DNA of 42,844 nucleotides from Ignavibacteriota bacterium (GTDB lineage: Bacteria > Bacteroidota > Ignavibacteria > UBA10030), in NCBI GenBank assembly GCA_003142475.1, contig PLMK01000039.1, positions 6,351 to 49,194 on the forward strand, written 5' to 3'. The notes under the pieces were generated by a model, which saw nothing but the letters and a program-made list of their open reading frames with translations, did not search any database and was not told where the DNA came from. Below are positions 1 through 8,341 of the stretch, one piece after another. Both the position numbers and the translations under genes were made by a program. How positions within the stretch are numbered: the stretch's first letter is position 1; the number at the start of each line of letters is the position of its first letter.

Positions 1-26
1 GCCTCAACAAGTTTCAACTTATCCAT
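1..26 (-). CDS. rplS: 50S ribosomal protein L19, N-terminal fragment (cut by window edge)
   Basis: An ATG at 26-24 opens a frame reading MDKLKLVE to the left edge. A GGAGTG ribosome-binding sequence lies 8 bases upstream. L19 normally follows trmD in the rpsP-rimM-trmD-rplS operon, and the first residues suit an L19 N-terminus. Only eight full codons are visible, so the call rests mainly on gene order. The gap to the trmD stop is 52 bases and shows no terminator. Confidence 0.6.
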
Positions 27-78
27 TGGTATTTCACTCCACTAAATCAAGTTACTGTGTATTAATCTTCAATTATTT

Positions 79-756
79 TTATGAAACAAAACTATCGCCA
101 CGCAAACGTTTCGTTCTTTGTTCACGCTGCTCCTGACGCCAGCGGTCTATTTCCTTGTGATCTCCTGAAAGCAAGACTTCCGGAACAGTCAACCCGCGAA
201 ATTCCGCTGGCCGTGTGAATTGTTGACATCCAAGCAAATCATCTTGAAACGAATCCGTCAATGCGGATTCACCATCGTTCAACACACCTGGAATGAGCCG
301 TATAACCGCATCCACCACAACTGCCGCAGCCAACTCACCGCCGGTTAATACATAATCACCGATAGAAATCTCACGCGTGACTAACATATCACGAACTCGC
401 TGATCGATGCCTTTGTAATGTCCGCATAGCATCATCAAATTATTTTTCAGTGAAAGTTTTGTTGCGACCTTTTGCGTAAGCACTTCGCCATCTGCTGACA
501 GAAAAACAATTTCATCGTATTTGCGTTGCGCTTTTAACTCTTCCACACATTCAAAGAACGGTTCCGGCTTCAATACCATTCCCGCACCGCCTCCATAAGG
601 CGTGTCGTCAATAGTATGATGCTTGTCGTGCGCGTAAGCACGAAGATCGTGAACCACGATCTCTACAATTTCTTTTTCCTGTGCCCGTTTCAGGATACTT
701 TCTTGAAGCGGACTTTCTAACAACTTCGGTAATCCAGTGATGATATCGATTCGCAT
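79..756 (-). CDS. trmD: tRNA (guanine-N1-)-methyltransferase TrmD
   Basis: TrmD uses S-adenosylmethionine to methylate N1 of G37 next to the anticodon, which prevents +1 frameshifting. The 225-residue protein has the usual length. The N-terminus (MRIDIITGLP), the glycine-rich YGGGAGM segment and the SPOUT-knot motifs LCGHYKGIDQR and ISIGDYVLTGGELA are all present. The C-terminal QQFTRPAEFRG segment belongs to the tRNA-binding part. Its ATG overlaps the rimM stop by one base (TGATG), which indicates translational coupling. It is the second-last visible gene of the ffh-rpsP-khpA-rimM-trmD-rplS series. Confidence 0.97.
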   Translation of the reverse strand: MRIDIITGLPKLLESPLQESILKRAQEKEIVEIVVHDLRAYAHDKHHTIDDTPYGGGAGMVLKPEPFFECVEELKAQRKYDEIVFLSADGEVLTQKVATKLSLKNNLMMLCGHYKGIDQRVRDMLVTREISIGDYVLTGGELAAAVVVDAVIRLIPGVLNDGESALTDSFQDDLLGCQQFTRPAEFRGLTVPEVLLSGDHKEIDRWRQEQREQRTKRLRGDSFVS

Positions 757-1262
757 CAGTCAAGCAGTCCATCTAAAGCGTTAATAGTGATGCGTTTATT
801 TTCTACATCCACCTGCCGGATAATCGCCTTGACTGCCGGAATTAAAATTTCCTTTGCACCTTTTTTAACAACCCACAAATCATTCATTTGAAGTGAAAGC
901 AAATCCGTTACCACCCCAACATTCACTTGTTTTTCTGTTACAACTTCGCATCCGATTACATCATCTACGAAGTAACTTCCATTATGAAGCTTAACAGCAT
1001 CTTCTTTTGGAATAAAAAGATATAAGTCCTTTAATTTTTCCGCTTCCTCAATTGTTTCGATACCATCAAAGTCAAGCACTACCTGTTTTGCATCAATTCT
1101 TACCTTCAGAATCTTCTTCAATTCTACGTTCACTACATCATGTCCAAGCCACACAGCCGACAGATTCATAAATCTCTGTTTGTCGTATGTCAACGGTGAA
1201 ATTTTCACTTCACCCCGAGTGCCAATCGGTTTAGAAATTCTTCCGATCGCAATTAAATCCAT
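756..1262 (-). CDS. rimM: 16S rRNA processing protein RimM
   Basis: RimM is a 30S assembly factor that binds ribosomal protein S19 and helps mature the head of the small subunit. The 168-residue length is normal. The N-terminal barrel begins IGRISKPIGTRGEVKI, the family signature. The C-terminal half (from about residue 95) has the PRC-barrel pattern, including VGVVTDLLSL, WVVKKG and LIPAV. The stop overlaps the trmD start, and khpA lies 54 bases upstream. Confidence 0.95.
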   Translation of the reverse strand: MDLIAIGRISKPIGTRGEVKISPLTYDKQRFMNLSAVWLGHDVVNVELKKILKVRIDAKQVVLDFDGIETIEEAEKLKDLYLFIPKEDAVKLHNGSYFVDDVIGCEVVTEKQVNVGVVTDLLSLQMNDLWVVKKGAKEILIPAVKAIIRQVDVENKRITINALDGLLD

Positions 1263-1316
1263 ACAAATTCTTTAATTCCAATCCCGAGAGTCAATGACTG
1301 GAAAACGGAGGATAAT

Positions 1317-1547
1317 TTATCCTATAATATCCAGTACCGCTCGCTTACCTTCTTTTGCAGCAACTGCTTTTAAAAGCACACGCAGAGAAGTTGCCGTTTG
1401 TCCATGTCTGCCAATAATCTTCCCAATATCTCCTTCTGCTACTTTGAGCTTGAAGATTTGATTATTTTCTTTCTCTTCAAACTCAACGACAATGCTTTCT
1501 GGACGATCCACCAGATGCTTCACAATAAACTCCAGAAATTCCTTCAT
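1317..1547 (-). CDS. khpA: KH-domain RNA-binding protein KhpA
   Basis: A single type-II KH domain of 76 residues fills the protein. The RNA-binding GxxG loop is visible in GDIGKIIGRHGQTA, followed by LRVLLKAVAAKEGKRAVLDI. KhpA proteins bind RNA, often as a partner of KhpB, and affect cell division and small-RNA function in the species studied. The place between rpsP and rimM is the standard one. Start: ATG at 1547 preceded by GGGGGTGGAGCG, a good SD. Confidence 0.93.
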   Translation of the reverse strand: MKEFLEFIVKHLVDRPESIVVEFEEKENNQIFKLKVAEGDIGKIIGRHGQTATSLRVLLKAVAAKEGKRAVLDIIG

Positions 1548-1640
1548 CGCTCCACCCCCGCGTAAGATAATGGCTATGTTAATACAACGACGGATTCTTT
1601 TCCCCGTTCAACTCACAACCATCTCAACTGTGGAAACCGT

Positions 1641-1665
1641 GTTAGTACTCTACCGCTGCACTAAC
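1641..1665 (-). other. Hairpin in the 261-base khpA-rpsP gap
   Basis: In an otherwise tight operon, 261 bases separate rpsP from khpA and hold no gene. On the transcribed strand, GTTAGTGC and GTACTAAC can form an 8-bp stem with one G-U pair and a 9-base loop. A further GATCAA/TTGATC pair encloses a small hairpin nearer rpsP (about 1760-1806). No U-tract follows the 1641 stem, so it is not a standard terminator. It could be an RNA-processing site, a regulatory leader for khpA or a small RNA. The function is unknown. Confidence 0.35.
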
Positions 1666-1808
1666 TGTGGATTATTGAACTGCTAAAAATAATTTCAATA
1701 TCCATTCGATAAAAAACATCAAGTGTCTTCTGCTATCTAGTTGAACCGTCTTAAACTAAAGGATCAAGCGCTTTGACACACTGGCAGAGTTAATACTCTT
1801 TGATCGCC

Positions 1809-2249
1809 TTATACGGTAGCAACAGGGGTTTCAACAGCAGCTGGAGCAGAAACTTCTACTGGAGGTGCCGCTGCTTTTTTCTTTCGCTCTGAACGCCGCG
1901 CTTTCCGATCTGCTTCATGTTTTGGTTTGTCAACCTGAAGCATCTGCCATCGTTCCATTACGCTCTTCACTGTTGCCTCATCTTTACCTTGTCGTGTAAG
2001 CGTCCAGTGTAGCCAGAAACCGGTCCGTCTCAGCAACGACCGCACTGTATCAGTGGGCTGTGCGCCTTGCTTAAGCCAGTATTCTATTCGCGGTTCTTTT
2101 AACACTAAGGTGATGGGGTTAGTGTGCGGATCGTACTGACCGAGAGCTTCAAGGTATCCACCATCACGAGGAGAACGGGTATCCGTTGCAACCAACTTGT
2201 AAATAGGATGCTGCTTCTTCCCTTCTCTTCGCATTCGAATTTTTACCAA
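1809..2249 (-). CDS. rpsP: 30S ribosomal protein S16
   Basis: S16 is a small-subunit protein needed for 30S assembly. The start is TTG (2249), chosen because VKIRMRREGKKQHPIYKLV matches the family N-terminus and a GAGGAG SD lies eight bases upstream. The canonical S16 core fills about residues 1-85 (YLEALGQYDPHT, IEYWLKQGAQPTDTVRSLL). The rest, to residue 146, is an extension absent from short forms such as that of E. coli: first a helical stretch (KDEATVKSVMERW), then a Lys/Arg-rich and Ala/Pro/Val-rich tail. Such tails occur in several FCB lineages. It lies 60 bases after ffh. Confidence 0.95.
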   Translation of the reverse strand: MVKIRMRREGKKQHPIYKLVATDTRSPRDGGYLEALGQYDPHTNPITLVLKEPRIEYWLKQGAQPTDTVRSLLRRTGFWLHWTLTRQGKDEATVKSVMERWQMLQVDKPKHEADRKARRSERKKKAAAPPVEVSAPAAVETPVATV

Positions 2250-2309
2250 TGTTCTTACTCCTCTGTTTAACTTGATTCTTTTACTAAAATAGTTGTTTTA
2301 CATTCTTCA

Positions 2310-3638
2310 TTAATTCATTGGGAATTGCATACCGCGCATTGCACGGCGCATATTTCCTTTGCTGAATCGTTTCATCATCCGCTGCATTTCATCGAATTGT
2401 TTCAGCAGACGATTAACATCTTGCACTGTTGTGCCACTGCCTAACGCAATACGCCGTCTCCGATTTCCATTTATGATGGATGGACGCACACGCTCTTCTG
2501 CCGTCATCGATTGAATGATCGCTTCTACGCGCATCAGACTCTTTTCATCAACCGTGGCGTTTGTAGGAAGTTTATTCATTCCCGGTATCATACTCATCAT
2601 TTGATCCAAGGAGCCCATCTTTTTAATTTCACGAAGTTGGTCCAGAAAATCTTCGAATGTGAATTGTGACTTCCGAAGTTTTTCCTCTAACTTGACAGCT
2701 TTCGCTTCATCAAAATGTTCCTGCGCCTTTTCGACGAGTGTTACAATATCGCCCATACCAAGAATACGAGAAGCAATACGATCAGGATAAAACGGCTCCA
2801 AAGCATCCAGTTTTTCTCCAACGCCAATAAATTTTATCGGCTTCTGGACCACAACACGAATCGAAAGTGCAGCGCCGCCACGACTATCACCATCAAGTTT
2901 TGTCAGAACAACACCATCGAAATTCAGCCGCTCGTGAAATGCTTTCGCCGTATTGACAGCATCCTGTCCGGTCATGGCATCAACCACAAACAAAATTTCA
3001 TGCGGCTGTGCTTTATCGCGCACTGCTTCGACTTCTTTCATCATTTCTTCATCGACGTGCAGGCGTCCTGCAGTATCAATGATAACTGTATCGCGAACGT
3101 TTTTGCGCGCAAAATTGATAGCATTTTCAGCAATCTTTACTGCACCTGATCCGCGTTCAGCATACACAGGAATCTGAAGTTGCTGCCCCAGCATCTCCAA
3201 TTGATCGATTGCCGCAGGCCGATGAACATCTGCTGCAACAAGCAATGGAAATCGTCCTTTGCTCTTCAAATGGTTCGCCAACTTTGCAGAGAATGTTGTT
3301 TTTCCTGATCCCTGCAATCCAGCCACCAGAATAACTGTCGGCGGAGCTTGGGCTGTTGCAATATCTGTTTTTGATTCACCAAGCAGCTTCACCATCTCTT
3401 CATGAATAATTTTGATGATAAGCTGGCCCGGAGTAATACTCGTAAGCACTTCCTGCCCTACAGCTCTTTTCTGGACATCTTCGATGAACTGCTTCGTAAC
3501 CTTATAATTTACATCTGCATCAAGCAGCGCTCTACGCACTTCACGTAAGGATTCCTCAATATTTTGAGGTGTTATCTTTCCTTGTCCGCGAAGTTTCTTA
3601 AAAGCTGTTTCCAGCTTCTGGGTAAGACTTTCGAACAT
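2310..3638 (-). CDS. ffh: Signal recognition particle protein Ffh (SRP54)
   Basis: Ffh is the GTPase of the signal recognition particle, which directs ribosomes making membrane proteins to FtsY and SecYEG. The 442 residues contain the N-terminal helical bundle (1-90), the G domain and the methionine-rich M domain. In the G domain, G1 is GLQGSGKTTFSAKLA, G3 is DTAGRLHVDEEM and G4 is TKLDGDSRGGAALS. The M domain (from about 320) includes SMIPGMNKLP, RRRRIALGSGTTVQDVNRLLKQF and a Met/Arg-rich end. It is the first gene after the promoter at 3732-3760. Confidence 0.98.
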   Translation of the reverse strand: MFESLTQKLETAFKKLRGQGKITPQNIEESLREVRRALLDADVNYKVTKQFIEDVQKRAVGQEVLTSITPGQLIIKIIHEEMVKLLGESKTDIATAQAPPTVILVAGLQGSGKTTFSAKLANHLKSKGRFPLLVAADVHRPAAIDQLEMLGQQLQIPVYAERGSGAVKIAENAINFARKNVRDTVIIDTAGRLHVDEEMMKEVEAVRDKAQPHEILFVVDAMTGQDAVNTAKAFHERLNFDGVVLTKLDGDSRGGAALSIRVVVQKPIKFIGVGEKLDALEPFYPDRIASRILGMGDIVTLVEKAQEHFDEAKAVKLEEKLRKSQFTFEDFLDQLREIKKMGSLDQMMSMIPGMNKLPTNATVDEKSLMRVEAIIQSMTAEERVRPSIINGNRRRRIALGSGTTVQDVNRLLKQFDEMQRMMKRFSKGNMRRAMRGMQFPMN

Positions 3639-3731
3639 TCACTTTCCTGAGCCAATTGTACAATAAAATTTCTTTCGTCTTAGCATTAAAATGCCACTAG
3701 AGCCAAAAGCTTCTACGACTTTTCTAACTAA

Positions 3732-3760
3732 AAAATAGCGAAAAAATGGCAGGCAATCAA
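3732..3760 (-). promoter_or_regulatory. Promoter for ffh-rpsP-khpA-rimM-trmD
   Basis: On the minus strand a -35 box TTGATT (3760-3755) and a -10 box TATTTT (3737-3732) are separated by exactly 17 bases. The spacer ends CATTTTTTCGC, resembling the spacers of the tgt and GH13 promoters in this window. The ffh ATG is about 95 bases downstream. Confidence 0.6.
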
Positions 3761-3767
3761 GAAGTTA

Positions 3768-3793
3768 TTTTGTGGATTTTCATTTCCACAAAA
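3768..3793. repeat. Perfect 9-bp inverted repeat upstream of the ffh promoter
   Basis: TTTTGTGGA and TCCACAAAA flank an 8-base loop. The repeat lies just upstream of the ffh -35 box and 48 bases after the stop of the GspE-like gene. Neither strand has a U-tract after the stem, so it is not a typical terminator. It could be an operator or the 3' end of the upstream transcript. Confidence 0.4.
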
Positions 3794-3841
3794 GGAGACA
3801 TAAAACCATTTCTCGTGAAGAAATTTTGATTTTTGTACGCT

Positions 3842-5131
3842 TTAACCAAGCACCCGTGTAATTTCCTGTAAAGTCGTTATACCAGTGAGTGCCTTACGAA
3901 TCGCATCTTGCCTGATAGCTTGAAAGCCGAAATTGGCAGCTTCTGCCCGCATAGTCAGGATTGATTCTTTTTGAAAGATCATATCTCGTAACGCCGGACT
4001 AATTGTGACAATTTCACTAATGGCAACTCGACCTTTATAGCCAGTGCCCAGGCAATTCGGACAGCCGCGGCCGCGGAACAACTTGAGATCAGATGATTCC
4101 ATAGGGGCACCAACCATTTGAAGTTCTTCAGACGAAAGCTGGTATTCTTCTTTACAATTAGGACAAATTTTTCGAATTAAAAGCTGATAAACAATTCCAA
4201 CAACCGTTGAAGCGAGCCAATATGCCGGCACACCAAGATTGAGTAGACGGTGAATTGCTCCAATCGCATCGTCAGCAAGCATGGTACTGAGCACAAGATT
4301 ACCCGTAAGTGCGGCTTCGCCGGCAACAATACCGGTTTCTGCATCGCGAATTTCACCAATCATTATAATGTTTGGATTTTGTCGAAGAATCGCTCTGAGT
4401 GCATCAATGAAGTTGAATGATTTATCAGGAGGTAAATGCACCTGGCTTGCATACGGCAAGCGGTACTCAACCGGATCTTCAACAGTGATTACGCATTTTT
4501 CAGGACTCGCCACATGATTCACAGCGGCATAAACCGTCGTTGATTTACCGCTTCCTGATGGCCCTGTGACTAACAACAATCCTCGAGGACTGCGAAGCAA
4601 TGCTCTTAGTCGTTCAAGATTTTCTTTGCTGAATCCGAGTTCTTCAATTCTGGAGATACTTGCAGTCTTACGCAGCAATCGAACCAAACATCGTTCGCCT
4701 GAAAGTACAGGAATCACATTGACACGAAAATCAAGCGCTTCATTTCCGTACACTGCCGAGTAACGTCCCTCTTGAGGTTTCTTTTTTTCAAATTGATTTA
4801 GCGTTGCTCTTGATTTGAGCACACTAATTATCGGATCGTTCATATCAGGCGGGAGAGAAAGCAAACGTTTGAGCGTTCCTTCATGCCCTAAACGAATTTG
4901 CATTTCTCCTTCAATCGGTTCGAAATGGATGTCATTCGCACCGCTTTGAATGGCTCGGATTAAAATTTCCTCAACAATTTGATCCGCGGATGGAAGTTTC
5001 CCTTGACGGAACATATCTCTGATTTTATCTTTCGAGAGCGACTTGGCATCGATCTGTTCCAGCGAGATACGTTGTGGCCCTTGTCCAGCTAATGGGCGCA
5101 GTTGATTTGGTTGTTGCGGTGTAATTGCCAT
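3842..5131 (-). CDS. GspE/PilB-family secretion ATPase with degenerate His box
   Basis: It belongs to the hexameric ATPases that power type II secretion and type IV pilus assembly. The 429 residues lack the long N1 domain of full-length GspE/PilB. Visible motifs are Walker A GPSGSGKST (190-198), the Asp box ITVEDPVEY, Walker B NIIMIGEIRD (254-263) and a CxxC...CxxC zinc site (C323, C326, C357, C360). The usual TGH...LHTND His box reads TGNLVLSTMLADDA (276-289), so both histidines are replaced (N278, L285). No pilin, GspF or GspD genes adjoin it. It could be an orphan assembly ATPase or a regulatory paralogue. The start ATG has a GGAGAAGAG SD. Confidence 0.85.
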   Translation of the reverse strand: MAITPQQPNQLRPLAGQGPQRISLEQIDAKSLSKDKIRDMFRQGKLPSADQIVEEILIRAIQSGANDIHFEPIEGEMQIRLGHEGTLKRLLSLPPDMNDPIISVLKSRATLNQFEKKKPQEGRYSAVYGNEALDFRVNVIPVLSGERCLVRLLRKTASISRIEELGFSKENLERLRALLRSPRGLLLVTGPSGSGKSTTVYAAVNHVASPEKCVITVEDPVEYRLPYASQVHLPPDKSFNFIDALRAILRQNPNIIMIGEIRDAETGIVAGEAALTGNLVLSTMLADDAIGAIHRLLNLGVPAYWLASTVVGIVYQLLIRKICPNCKEEYQLSSEELQMVGAPMESSDLKLFRGRGCPNCLGTGYKGRVAISEIVTISPALRDMIFQKESILTMRAEAANFGFQAIRQDAIRKALTGITTLQEITRVLG

Positions 5132-5174
5132 AACTCTTCTCCGTCGAAGCGATGGCTCAATGAACTTATCGGAT

Positions 5175-5202
5175 TAAATACTGCTAAATTCTCCACAAGC
5201 AA
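5175..5202 (-). promoter_or_regulatory. Possible promoter of the GspE-like gene
   Basis: On the minus strand TTGCTT (5202-5197) and TATTTA (5180-5175) are 16 bases apart, about 45 bases before the ATG. The match is moderate. It would separate this gene from the atp operon. Confidence 0.35.
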
Positions 5203-5231
5203 CCGTTCACTTTATCATTCACGCGAACGGT
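5202..5231 (-). other. Hairpin after the atp operon
   Basis: ACCGTTC and GAACGGT form a 7-bp stem starting 14 bases after the atpG stop. No U-tract follows, so it may be an RNA-stabilising 3' structure rather than an intrinsic terminator. Confidence 0.35.
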
Positions 5232-5245
5232 AAAACGAAAAATCT

Positions 5246-6145
5246 TTAACTTGCTTTTTTAAGCGCCTCTGCCCCGCTGACGATTTCAACCAACGCTGTC
5301 GTGATACTTGCCTGCCGTGCCTTGTTATAAGACAACGTCAGATCACTGATCAGTTCTTTGGCATTCTCAGTTGCATTGTTCATTGCCGTCATCCGTGCAC
5401 CTTCTTCAGCAGTGCTGGATTCAAGCAAAACATGCCACATAAGGAAATTTAAATGCTTCGGCAGCAGCACATTAATAATTTCATTGCTCGATGGTTCATA
5501 GATATAATCCACCTGAGCGAGTGTGTGGATATCTTTTGTCTTCTGAATTTGTTCTGGAGGAATCGGTAAGACCTGTTCAACAACAACCCGCTGATGAATA
5601 ACGGATTTAAACTCGTTATAGATGACTTCTACCTTATCAAATTCACCTTTTAGGTAATCGTCCGTCAATTGCTGAATGATTGTTCTTGCATGACCGATAT
5701 GAAGATTACCAAATAAACCGATATGCTTAGCATAAAGGTTGTAATTTTTCTTCAAGAAGAAGTCGGTTGCTTTTTTCCCAACCGTAACAATACGAACTCC
5801 GTTGGGCTCCTTTAAAAGATTTGAATAATGAGTATTCAAATGATCAACAGCAGCTTTGATAATATTGCCGTTGAAAGCTCCACACATTCCTCGGTCACCT
5901 GAAACTACAACCAGTACAACTCGTTTAACTTCCCTTTCAAGCAATAACGGATGGATAGAGGGATCGACTTTTATAACAAGATGTCTAAGCAGTTCGTTCA
6001 TCTTACGGGCATAAGGACGTGCTGAAATAAGCGCTTCCTGCGCATGGCGCAGCTTTACAGCAGCGACCATTTTCATGGCTTTAGTAATTTTCTGCGTGCT
6101 CGTTACACTCGTTACACGGCGCCGGATTTCTCGAAGCGTTGCCAT
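5246..6145 (-). CDS. atpG: ATP synthase F1 gamma subunit
   Basis: Gamma is the central rotor shaft that couples the c-ring to the catalytic hexamer. Family features in the 299 residues are the N-terminal coiled-coil helix (MATLREIRRRVTSVTSTQKITKAMKMVAA), VVVSGDRGMCGAFN in the Rossmann-like middle, and the C-terminal helix with EEGARMTAMNNATENA followed by LTLSYNKARQASITTALVEI. It lies 3 bases after atpA and is the last gene of the cluster. The beta and epsilon genes that often follow are absent. Confidence 0.97.
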   Translation of the reverse strand: MATLREIRRRVTSVTSTQKITKAMKMVAAVKLRHAQEALISARPYARKMNELLRHLVIKVDPSIHPLLLEREVKRVVLVVVSGDRGMCGAFNGNIIKAAVDHLNTHYSNLLKEPNGVRIVTVGKKATDFFLKKNYNLYAKHIGLFGNLHIGHARTIIQQLTDDYLKGEFDKVEVIYNEFKSVIHQRVVVEQVLPIPPEQIQKTKDIHTLAQVDYIYEPSSNEIINVLLPKHLNFLMWHVLLESSTAEEGARMTAMNNATENAKELISDLTLSYNKARQASITTALVEIVSGAEALKKAS

Positions 6146-6148
6146 GGA

Positions 6149-7702
6149 TTACTTTATCGTCTCTTTAAATTTCTGGACAAATTCTTTCGCGATATTATGA
6201 AGATTCGCTTCAAGATCTTTGGAGAGTTCTTTTGTCTCGGCAATAGCATCGAGTACATTCGAATATCTCATTTCCATCATTTCGAGAAACTCTTTTTCAA
6301 ATCGCTGTACTTCTGTCAATGATAACTCGTCCAAATATCCATTTGTGCCGGTGAATATACTCGCCACCTGTTTTTCAACAGGCATAGGAATGTATTGATC
6401 TTGCTTGAGCAATTCCACAAGGTGTGATCCTCGACGTAATGTTTGCTGCGTTGATTTATCAAGATCTGACCCGAACTTTGCAAACGCTTCCAACTCGCGA
6501 TATTGAGCAAGATCCATGCGTAAACGTCCCGCTACTTGCTTCATCGCTTTGATTTGCGCGTTGCCACCGACACGCGATACCGAAATACCAACATTGATAG
6601 CTGGTCGAACGCCAGCATTAAACAAATTGGGCTCAAGATAAATCTGACCATCAGTGATTGAGATAACGTTTGTCGGAATGTAGGCTGAAACGTCGCCCGC
6701 CTGCGTTTCAATGATCGGCAATGCAGTAAGACTTCCACCACCGAGCTCATCATTAAGCTTTGATGCTCGCTCTAATAACCGTGAGTGCAGATAGAATACA
6801 TCGCCAGGATATGCTTCACGTCCCGGAGGTCTGCGCAAAAGTAACGACATTTGGCGATACGCTTGTGCATGCTTTGATAGGTCATCGTAGATCACAAGTG
6901 CATGACGACTGGAATCGCGAAAATATTCTCCCAGCGTGGCACCCGCATATGGGGCGATGTATTGCAACGGTGCAGAATCGCTTGCCGATGCATGAATCAC
7001 TGCTGTGTATTCCATCGCACCATTTTCTTCTAGTGTTGCTACTACCTGCGCAACTGTCGATCCTTTTTGACCGATAGCAACATAAATGCAATAGACAGGC
7101 TTGATGCCTTCTTTCTTTGCCTTTTCCGTATGTGTATATTTTTGATTGATAATTGTATCAATCGCAATTGCAGTTTTTCCAGTCTGACGATCACCGATAA
7201 TGAGTTCTCGCTGCCCACGTCCAATTGGAATCATGCCGTCCACCGGTTTGAGACCGGTCTGAAGCGGTTCTTTTACGGGACTTCGAGCAATTACGCCAAG
7301 TGCTTTACGTTCCAACGGAAGAAATTTATTTGTCTTGATTGGTCCCTTCCCGTCAAGAGGTTGTCCAAGCGGTGTCATCACGCGGCCAAGCATTTGCTCA
7401 CCCACGGGCATAGACGCAACACGGCCTGTTCGTTTCACCGTATCGCCTTCCTTGATATGGGAAGTCTCACCAAAGATCACGCATCCGACATTATCTTCTT
7501 CGAGATTTAATGCCATACCGAACACATTGCCAGGGAACTCTACCAACTCACTTGCCATGACTTTTGAAAGACCGTAAACACGTGCGATGCCATCACCTAT
7601 CTGCAAAATAGTGCCAACATCATACACATCTACTTCTTTTTCAAAACCGGAAAGCTGCTTCCGTAATATTGCCGATACTTCATCAGGTCGTACTTCTGCC
7701 AT
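6149..7702 (-). CDS. atpA: ATP synthase F1 alpha subunit
   Basis: Alpha forms the non-catalytic nucleotide-binding positions of the alpha3beta3 hexamer. The 517-residue length is typical. Motifs include the P-loop GDRQTGKT (170-177), [45 protein letters not shown] and the signature [17 protein letters not shown]. The glutamine in GDRQTGKT distinguishes alpha from catalytic beta, which carries GGAGVGKT. It sits between atpH and atpG. Confidence 0.98.
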   Translation of the reverse strand: MAEVRPDEVSAILRKQLSGFEKEVDVYDVGTILQIGDGIARVYGLSKVMASELVEFPGNVFGMALNLEEDNVGCVIFGETSHIKEGDTVKRTGRVASMPVGEQMLGRVMTPLGQPLDGKGPIKTNKFLPLERKALGVIARSPVKEPLQTGLKPVDGMIPIGRGQRELIIGDRQTGKTAIAIDTIINQKYTHTEKAKKEGIKPVYCIYVAIGQKGSTVAQVVATLEENGAMEYTAVIHASASDSAPLQYIAPYAGATLGEYFRDSSRHALVIYDDLSKHAQAYRQMSLLLRRPPGREAYPGDVFYLHSRLLERASKLNDELGGGSLTALPIIETQAGDVSAYIPTNVISITDGQIYLEPNLFNAGVRPAINVGISVSRVGGNAQIKAMKQVAGRLRMDLAQYRELEAFAKFGSDLDKSTQQTLRRGSHLVELLKQDQYIPMPVEKQVASIFTGTNGYLDELSLTEVQRFEKEFLEMMEMRYSNVLDAIAETKELSKDLEANLHNIAKEFVQKFKETIK

Positions 7703-7783
7703 TTTCTTCCTCTATGTACTTCCAGCACGCATGCGGCTGGATGATATTGAACAAATATGTCATAACCATTATTAAGTCGAATG

Positions 7784-8335
7784 TTATGACACGATCAATT
7801 CCTCCGCAAAACGTTTGCGGAGAAGTTCAAGCTGCTGCTTTACACTACCATCGAACACTGTATCTCCGATACGAGCAATAAAGCCGCCGATCAGTTGTTT
7901 ATCTAAACTTTTGTCGATTTGTACTTTCTTTTTCGAGTATTCTTCAAATCGTTGTTTAAGCTGCTCCGTCTGCTGTTGTGATAATTCCACAGCTGTTTTA
8001 ACGTCGACATGAACCATACCTAACATTTCATCCTGCAATCGGAAAAAAGCTTCGATGACACTCGGAAGAGCATCTTCTCGTCCTTTTTCAATGAGCAGAA
8101 TCAAAAAATGAAATGTAAGTTGTTGAACCGACGATCCGAAAGTCGCTTTAAATACCTCTTGTTTCTTCTCCTTCTTGATGACAGGACTTTTTAAGAAACG
8201 TTGGAACTCGTGCGACTCTTTAATGATATGCTGAATGACAGTGAGGTCATCGCTTACGTTTTTGAGTATATGCAATTCTTCAGCCGTGGTTATTAAAGCT
8301 TCAGCATATCGATTTGCTATTCGCAGATTTGTCAT
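7784..8335 (-). CDS. atpH: ATP synthase F1 delta subunit
   Basis: Delta (OSCP) joins the peripheral stalk to the top of F1. The 183 residues begin with the expected RIANRYAEALITTAEE helix. They end with the conserved IDKSLDKQLIGGFIARIGDTVFDGSVKQQLELLRKRF, where GG(F)xxRIGDxVxDGSV is the family signature. atpF is 6 bases upstream and atpA 81 bases downstream. Confidence 0.95.
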   Translation of the reverse strand: MTNLRIANRYAEALITTAEELHILKNVSDDLTVIQHIIKESHEFQRFLKSPVIKKEKKQEVFKATFGSSVQQLTFHFLILLIEKGREDALPSVIEAFFRLQDEMLGMVHVDVKTAVELSQQQTEQLKQRFEEYSKKKVQIDKSLDKQLIGGFIARIGDTVFDGSVKQQLELLRKRFAEELIVS

Positions 8336-8341
8336 TGTCCG

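Noticed and set aside
1570-1680. Possible decayed tRNA in the khpA-rpsP gap
   Set aside because: A D-arm-like GCGGTAGAG stretch and a T-arm-like stretch occur, but no acceptor or anticodon stem can be formed.
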